This document shows, piece by piece, positions 60,183-64,000 of a stretch of DNA of 64,000 nt. The notes beneath the pieces are model-generated. The model made no database searches. It saw only the letters and a program-made list of their open reading frames with translations, and was not told the DNA's origin. Made by a program: the position numbers and the translations under genes. Position 1 is the first letter of the stretch; each line of letters begins with the position of its first letter. Source of the DNA: Arthrobacter sp. OV608 (GTDB lineage: Bacteria > Actinomycetota > Actinomycetes > Actinomycetales > Micrococcaceae); the NCBI GenBank assembly GCA_900110595.1, contig FOEZ01000011.1:62001-126000 (forward strand), in the 5' to 3' direction.

Positions 60183-61726
60183 GCGCCCGCCGGCCGCCGT
60201 CCACCGCACCGGCGCTGCCGGGATTCGAGTATCTCGAGCTGCTCGGCTCGGGAGGTTTCGCGGATGTGTTCCTCTACCAGCAACAACTTCCGCGCCGCCA
60301 GGTGGCTGTCAAGGTGATGCTTTTCGACAAACTCGGGACCGACACGATCGCCGAATTCACCGACGAGGCGAACCTCATGGCCCAACTGGCCACGCACCCC
60401 TCGATTGTTTCCATTCATCAGGCCGGAATTTCCGAGGACAGCAGGCCGTACCTGGTGATGGAGTACTGCTCCAAACCAAACCTGCAGGCGCGGTACCGCC
60501 GTGAACGGCTCTCCGAAGCCGAGACACTGCGCATCGGAGTGCAGATCGCGGCGGCAGTGGAGACGGCTCACCGGGCCGGCATCCTTCACCGCGACATTAA
60601 GCCTGCGAACATCCTGGTCACCGACTACGGCAGGCCTGCGCTGACGGACTTCGGTATCGCGGCCACCACCGGATCGGGTGACGAGGCCAGCGGCATGTCG
60701 GTCCCCTGGTCTCCACCGGAATCGTTCGCCGCGCCTGCGCGGAGTGACGCGACCTCGGACGTGTACGCCCTAGCGGCCACGCTATACACCCTGCTGGCCG
60801 GGCGGTCACCGTTCGAGGTCCCGGGGGCGTCGAATACGCATGTGGACTTGATCAGCCGCATCACCACGGCCTCCGTTCCACCGATCGGCCGGCCCGACGT
60901 CTCCAGCGTTTTGGAGCAGGTCCTGCGAAAGGCGATGTCCAAGTCGCCCAGCGACCGGTACCCGTCCGCCATGGCGTTCGCGCTCGAGTTGCAAAGGACC
61001 CAGATCGGCCTGGGTATGCAAGCCACAGGGATCGACGTCGTGGAGGAAGAGCTCATCCTTGAGCAGTCCTCTGATGACGACGACGGAACCCGGATCCGCA
61101 ACATTGTCTCGATCCCGGCACAGCCGTCTGTGGCGGCGAATCCTGCGAATCACGATACGGACTTGCTCGACGGAGTCACGCTGAGGCGGCCTCCGGCCGT
61201 TGCACGCCCCGCGGCCGTCGTCGCGCCGGCGGCACCGCCAGTCCCGGATACCATGCTTCGCCCCGTGTCTGTCGAACCACAGGCCGATGCCACGGCAGAA
61301 CCCAGTCGGCGGCGCAAGTGGGCTGCGATAGGAATCGGTGCCGGCAGCCTGCTGGCGGGCGGGGCACTGGCCGCTGTAGTCGCCGCGTCCGGCGTGCTGA
61401 ACAGCCCTAAAGCCGAGAACCGGCCCACTACGGCGGCGCCGGTCGAGATCGCCCCGGTCGGCGGCGCGGTGCCCGCCATAGCAGCGGTCACAGGCAAGGC
61501 CGAAGGGCAAAGCGTCATCTTCTCGTGGAAGAACCCGGACCCCAAGGACGGCGACAGCTATTTATGGCGCACCGTGGAACAGGGGTCATCTAGCCCGCTG
61601 GCCGGCACGAACGACCCCACCGTCACTGTTCCGGTTGCTGCCAACGGACGCACCTGTGTTGAGGTGCTCCTGCGCCGTTCATCCGGACGGACGTCCGATG
61701 AGGCCTCACTGGGGTGCGTCCCGTGA
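60179..61726 (+). CDS. Membrane-anchored Ser/Thr protein kinase
   Basis: 515 aa from GTG 60179 (GTGA overlap). Kinase domain residues about 13-275: LLGSGGFADVFLYQ (P-loop), RQVAVKVM (Lys), ILHRDIKPANILVTDYG (catalytic loop) and LTDFGIAAT (Mg-binding); complete. A juxtamembrane linker leads to one helix (WAAIGIGAGSLLAGGALAAV) and a short extracellular domain that looks like a single fibronectin type III fold (SVIFSWKNPDPKDGDSYLW, TVPVAANGRTCVEVLLRR). PASTA repeats, usual in PknB, are absent, so its signal is different. Partner of the PP2C and FHA genes in the same operon. Confidence 0.88.
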   Translation: MSARRPPSTAPALPGFEYLELLGSGGFADVFLYQQQLPRRQVAVKVMLFDKLGTDTIAEFTDEANLMAQLATHPSIVSIHQAGISEDSRPYLVMEYCSKPNLQARYRRERLSEAETLRIGVQIAAAVETAHRAGILHRDIKPANILVTDYGRPALTDFGIAATTGSGDEASGMSVPWSPPESFAAPARSDATSDVYALAATLYTLLAGRSPFEVPGASNTHVDLISRITTASVPPIGRPDVSSVLEQVLRKAMSKSPSDRYPSAMAFALELQRTQIGLGMQATGIDVVEEELILEQSSDDDDGTRIRNIVSIPAQPSVAANPANHDTDLLDGVTLRRPPAVARPAAVVAPAAPPVPDTMLRPVSVEPQADATAEPSRRRKWAAIGIGAGSLLAGGALAAVVAASGVLNSPKAENRPTTAAPVEIAPVGGAVPAIAAVTGKAEGQSVIFSWKNPDPKDGDSYLWRTVEQGSSSPLAGTNDPTVTVPVAANGRTCVEVLLRRSSGRTSDEASLGCVP

Positions 61727-62418
61727 GCAGCGCCGACATGCAGATCGAGTTCTGCGGCGAATGGTATCCGGTGACACGGGAAGCGACCTACACCATCGGG
61801 CGGGACGCTGACCTGGTGGTGGATGAGAATCCCTTCCTCCACCGTCGGCTGCTCCAGGTTTCCTGGTTCGAGGGCTTTTGGGTGCTTGCAAACATCGGGT
61901 CGCGCATGGCCGTGACGGTGACTGACGGTGCGGGCCGCCTGCAGTCCTGGCTCGCCCCCGGCGGCCGTCTGCCACTCGTTTTTGCACGCACCACCGTCGT
62001 CTTCACGGCCGGTCCAACAACCTACGAATTGTCGCTGCATGCGGCGGAGCCCCCGTTTTCGTACACCGACGTCTCGTTCCATGAAGGCGCAACAACGGTT
62101 GGGTCGGTGACCCTCACCGAATCGCAGCGGGTCCTGATCGTGGCGCTGGCGGAGCAGATGCTCCGCTTTGACGGCAGCGGCCGGGGCGAGATTCCGACGA
62201 ACGCGAAGGCTTCCGAGCGGCTGGGCTGGGCCCTGACCCGCTTCAACCGCAAGCTCGACAACGTGTGCGACAAGTTAGACCGCATCGGCGTTCAGGGCAT
62301 GCGCGGTGACGTCAGTTCCTACGCGACAAACCGGCGCATCCGGCTCGTCGAATACGCCATCACCTCCCGGCTCGTGACCCGGGCTGATCTCGCACTTTTG
62401 GAAAAAGGGGTTCAATGA
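61723..62418 (+). CDS. FHA-like/winged-helix regulatory protein
   Basis: 231 aa from GTG 61723 (overlap with the kinase stop). The N-terminal 100 residues resemble an FHA-type sandwich (YTIGRDADLVVDENPFLHRR, LQVSWFEGFWVLANIG), though the usual Ser-x-x-His pair is not clear. The C-terminal half is a winged helix: LTESQRVLIVALAEQMLR, KASERLGWALTRFNRKLDNV and RRIRLVEYAITSRLVTRADL. Such FHA-wHTH proteins are common in actinobacterial operons with EccC/FtsK-type ATPases. Probably a phospho-dependent adaptor; DNA binding is possible but not shown. Confidence 0.72.
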   Translation: MSSADMQIEFCGEWYPVTREATYTIGRDADLVVDENPFLHRRLLQVSWFEGFWVLANIGSRMAVTVTDGAGRLQSWLAPGGRLPLVFARTTVVFTAGPTTYELSLHAAEPPFSYTDVSFHEGATTVGSVTLTESQRVLIVALAEQMLRFDGSGRGEIPTNAKASERLGWALTRFNRKLDNVCDKLDRIGVQGMRGDVSSYATNRRIRLVEYAITSRLVTRADLALLEKGVQ

Positions 62419-64000
62419 GGCTCAAAATCTCGCTGCGGCGCAGCAACGGCGTATCCGATGTCGTCGTCACCGCAGACGCAACAGCGACAGTGGGCGACGT
62501 CGCGGCCCGGCTGGCCGCCGATCCTTCCACTGCGGGTAGCCTCTCAGGGGCAGCCGATGCAGGATACTCGCTCCGGATCACCGAGCCCGGAAGTACCAAC
62601 CGGATGACCGACCTCGAGCCTGGTGCGCTCATTGGAGAGTCCGGCCTGCGCTCAGGAGCCCTTGTCGAGCTTTTCCCCCTGACCAGCCAGTTCCAACCAG
62701 CGGGTTCTGACCGGGGACCGGCAGCAGCTGTCCTGCGGATTCTTTCCGGGCCAGATGCCGGGCGTGAGCAGGCGCTTCCGTTTGGCGCCAGCGTCGTGGG
62801 CCGTGACCGTGATGTCGATGTCCGGTTGGCGGATGGTCTCGTGTCCAAGCGCCACGCACGAATCAATGTCGGTGAAGCCATTGAGATCATCGACCTGAAC
62901 TCCTCCAACGGCGTGGTCATTGGCGGGGCGCCGGTAGCCCGGGCCGTGGTGACATCTGCTGACGTCGTCGTGCTGGGCGACACTTCAATGTGCGTCGTTC
63001 CCCTTCAAAGCACGGCCAGCGCCCCGGGAGGAAGCGCGGTCGTCGATTTCATCCGTTCCCCGCGTATTGTTTCCCGGCACCGCGGCGAGGAATTCCCTGC
63101 CCCGGCGCCGCCTCGCACGCCGCAGCGGCAGCGATTCCCGTACCTGGCGATGATCGCCCCACTCATAGCCGGCGCCGTACTGTTTCTCTTTACCCAGCAG
63201 CTGCTGGGAGTCGTCATGATGGCCATGAGTCCACTGCTGCTGGTCGGAACCTATGTCGATAACGCACTGTCCGCCCGCCACACCTCCAAGACGGAACGAG
63301 TCCGCTTCGAAGGGGCGATGCTGCAGCTGCAGGAGCGGATGGAGCAGTCCCGGGACGCCGAGCGGCGTACCCGTACGGCCGAGCTTCCGGGGACCGGCGA
63401 GCTGCTGGACGCGGCCAGGCACCTCGGACCGCTTTTGTGGAGCGAACGCGCTGAGCACCCGACCTTCCTCGCGGTGAACCTCGGTCTGGGACGGGCAGAG
63501 TCCCGCAATACGCTCGCCTTGCCCCAGAGCAACGACACCAGACCCGAATATTGGGAACAGCTGCTGCAGCTCAAGGCCGAGTTTTCCACCGTCGACCGCG
63601 TGCCGATCGTCGCCCAGCTCCGGAGCTCTGGGGCCCTGGGCTTCGCCGGCCGCGCCAACGAACGCCAAGCGGTGGCCAGCGGGGCAGTCTTCCAAATCCT
63701 GGCCCGCCACTCCCCCGCGGAAGTTGTCGTCGCCGGCATGCTGGCCCCGGCCTCGCGCCAGGCGTGGGAATGGCTTAAGTGGATGCCACACTCTACCTCA
63801 CCGCACAGCCCAATCGACGGGCCCCTGCTGGCCGACGGTCCCGCAGCCGCCTCCGCCCTGCTCTCCCAGCTCGAAGGGCTCGTCGAGGCCCGACGCGACG
63901 CGCTCTCAAGCACCGGTCTACCCGTCCGCGGACCGCTGGATCCAGACCGTGCCGAGGAACTTGGCCCGCCGACGCTCCCTGCGGTGGTGGTTGTGGTCGA
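62415..64000 (+). CDS. FHA-FtsK/SpoIIIE-type ATPase of a type-VII-like secretion system (EssC/EccC-like), 5' part
   Basis: At least 528 aa, running off the window. ATG 62415 overlaps the previous TGA. A ubiquitin-like N-terminus (about 1-90) is followed by an FHA domain (residues about 118-195: VVGRDRDVDVRLADGLVSKR, HARINVGEAIEIIDLNSSNG). Two adjacent membrane helices come next (FPYLAMIAPLIAGAVLFLF, LLGVVMMAMSPLLLVGTYV), then the RR-rich helical block and LGPLLWSERAEHPTFLAVNL that lead into the FtsK domains in EssC/EccC proteins. The ATPase domains lie to the right of the window. This protein would drive export of WXG100-type substrates (family knowledge). Confidence 0.82.
   Translation, partial: MRLKISLRRSNGVSDVVVTADATATVGDVAARLAADPSTAGSLSGAADAGYSLRITEPGSTNRMTDLEPGALIGESGLRSGALVELFPLTSQFQPAGSDRGPAAAVLRILSGPDAGREQALPFGASVVGRDRDVDVRLADGLVSKRHARINVGEAIEIIDLNSSNGVVIGGAPVARAVVTSADVVVLGDTSMCVVPLQSTASAPGGSAVVDFIRSPRIVSRHRGEEFPAPAPPRTPQRQRFPYLAMIAPLIAGAVLFLFTQQLLGVVMMAMSPLLLVGTYVDNALSARHTSKTERVRFEGAMLQLQERMEQSRDAERRTRTAELPGTGELLDAARHLGPLLWSERAEHPTFLAVNLGLGRAESRNTLALPQSNDTRPEYWEQLLQLKAEFSTVDRVPIVAQLRSSGALGFAGRANERQAVASGAVFQILARHSPAEVVVAGMLAPASRQAWEWLKWMPHSTSPHSPIDGPLLADGPAAASALLSQLEGLVEARRDALSSTGLPVRGPLDPDRAEELGPPTLPAVVVVV

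Noticed and set aside
1..64000. CRISPR arrays, rRNA genes or complete tRNA genes
   Set aside because: No regularly spaced repeats with unique spacers, no rRNA-like sequence and no full cloverleaf were found on reading both strands.

Overview
The window is high-GC DNA with dense, overlapping start/stop junctions (ATGA, GTGA), GTG and TTG starts and an Lsr2 nucleoid protein. This points to an actinobacterium, most likely Arthrobacter or a related Micrococcaceae genus (inference). It is a mosaic of two large gene systems at the ends with about 33 kb of accessory, mobile and partly decaying DNA between them.

1-14.9 kb: the distal end of an extracellular contractile injection system (eCIS, phage-tail-like). 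One tightly packed plus-strand operon encodes a gpD-like hub (cut by the window edge), a gpV/VgrG OB-fold spike, a PAAR-like tip, a gp25-like wedge protein, two large baseplate-J-type wedge proteins, a tail-protein-I-like protein and a DUF6519/beta-helix protein. Facing it is a 1057-aa DUF4157 protein with an HELVH motif, a glycine-rich hydrophobic core and an HNH-like C terminus, a likely toxin payload. Sheath, tube, AAA+ ATPase and cap genes are not seen and should lie to the left of base 1.

14.9-21.5 kb: GC falls abruptly. Two minus-strand membrane proteins are followed by a small replicon-like module: a candidate divergent family-B DNA polymerase (weak motifs), a helix-turn-helix protein, a coupled small protein, and divergently a sigma-like regulator, with a 23-bp palindrome in the shared promoter region. 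The module ends in an SRAP (YedK/HMCES-type) gene missing its 3' end.

21.5-31.9 kb: a Hanks-type kinase with an unusual N-terminal domain, several small membrane, lipoprotein or hypothetical genes separated by copies of a short interspersed repeat, then a Tn554-like recombinase trio. The first recombinase is 5'-truncated exactly where a 5'-truncated succinate-semialdehyde-dehydrogenase-type gene begins, so a deletion or rearrangement fused them head to head.

32-46.9 kb: a defence-island-like segment. A non-coding kilobase holds a tRNA 3' end with its terminator (att-like) and two copies of a 19-bp palindrome. Then come an Mrr-like nuclease/STAND NTPase, and a convergent, translationally coupled pair of unrecognised large proteins (1249 aa with a C-terminal PD-(D/E)xK nuclease, and 593 aa). 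The pair is the best candidate here for an undescribed defence system. Beyond it are Lsr2, a zinc-ribbon protein, HIRAN and DUF4236 proteins, and several small genes broken by single-base frameshifts or a stop codon.

47.3-64 kb: a single operon of at least nine overlapping genes. It encodes a 2011-aa surface protein with Ig-like and fibronectin repeats, MoxR ATPase, DUF58 protein, a transglutaminase-like membrane protein lacking the usual catalytic Cys, PP2C phosphatase, FHA protein, membrane Ser/Thr kinase, a small FHA-like/winged-helix protein, and the start of an FHA-FtsK/SpoIIIE ATPase resembling EssC/EccC of type VII secretion. The layout suggests a phospho-regulated, type-VII-like secretion or envelope-assembly system.
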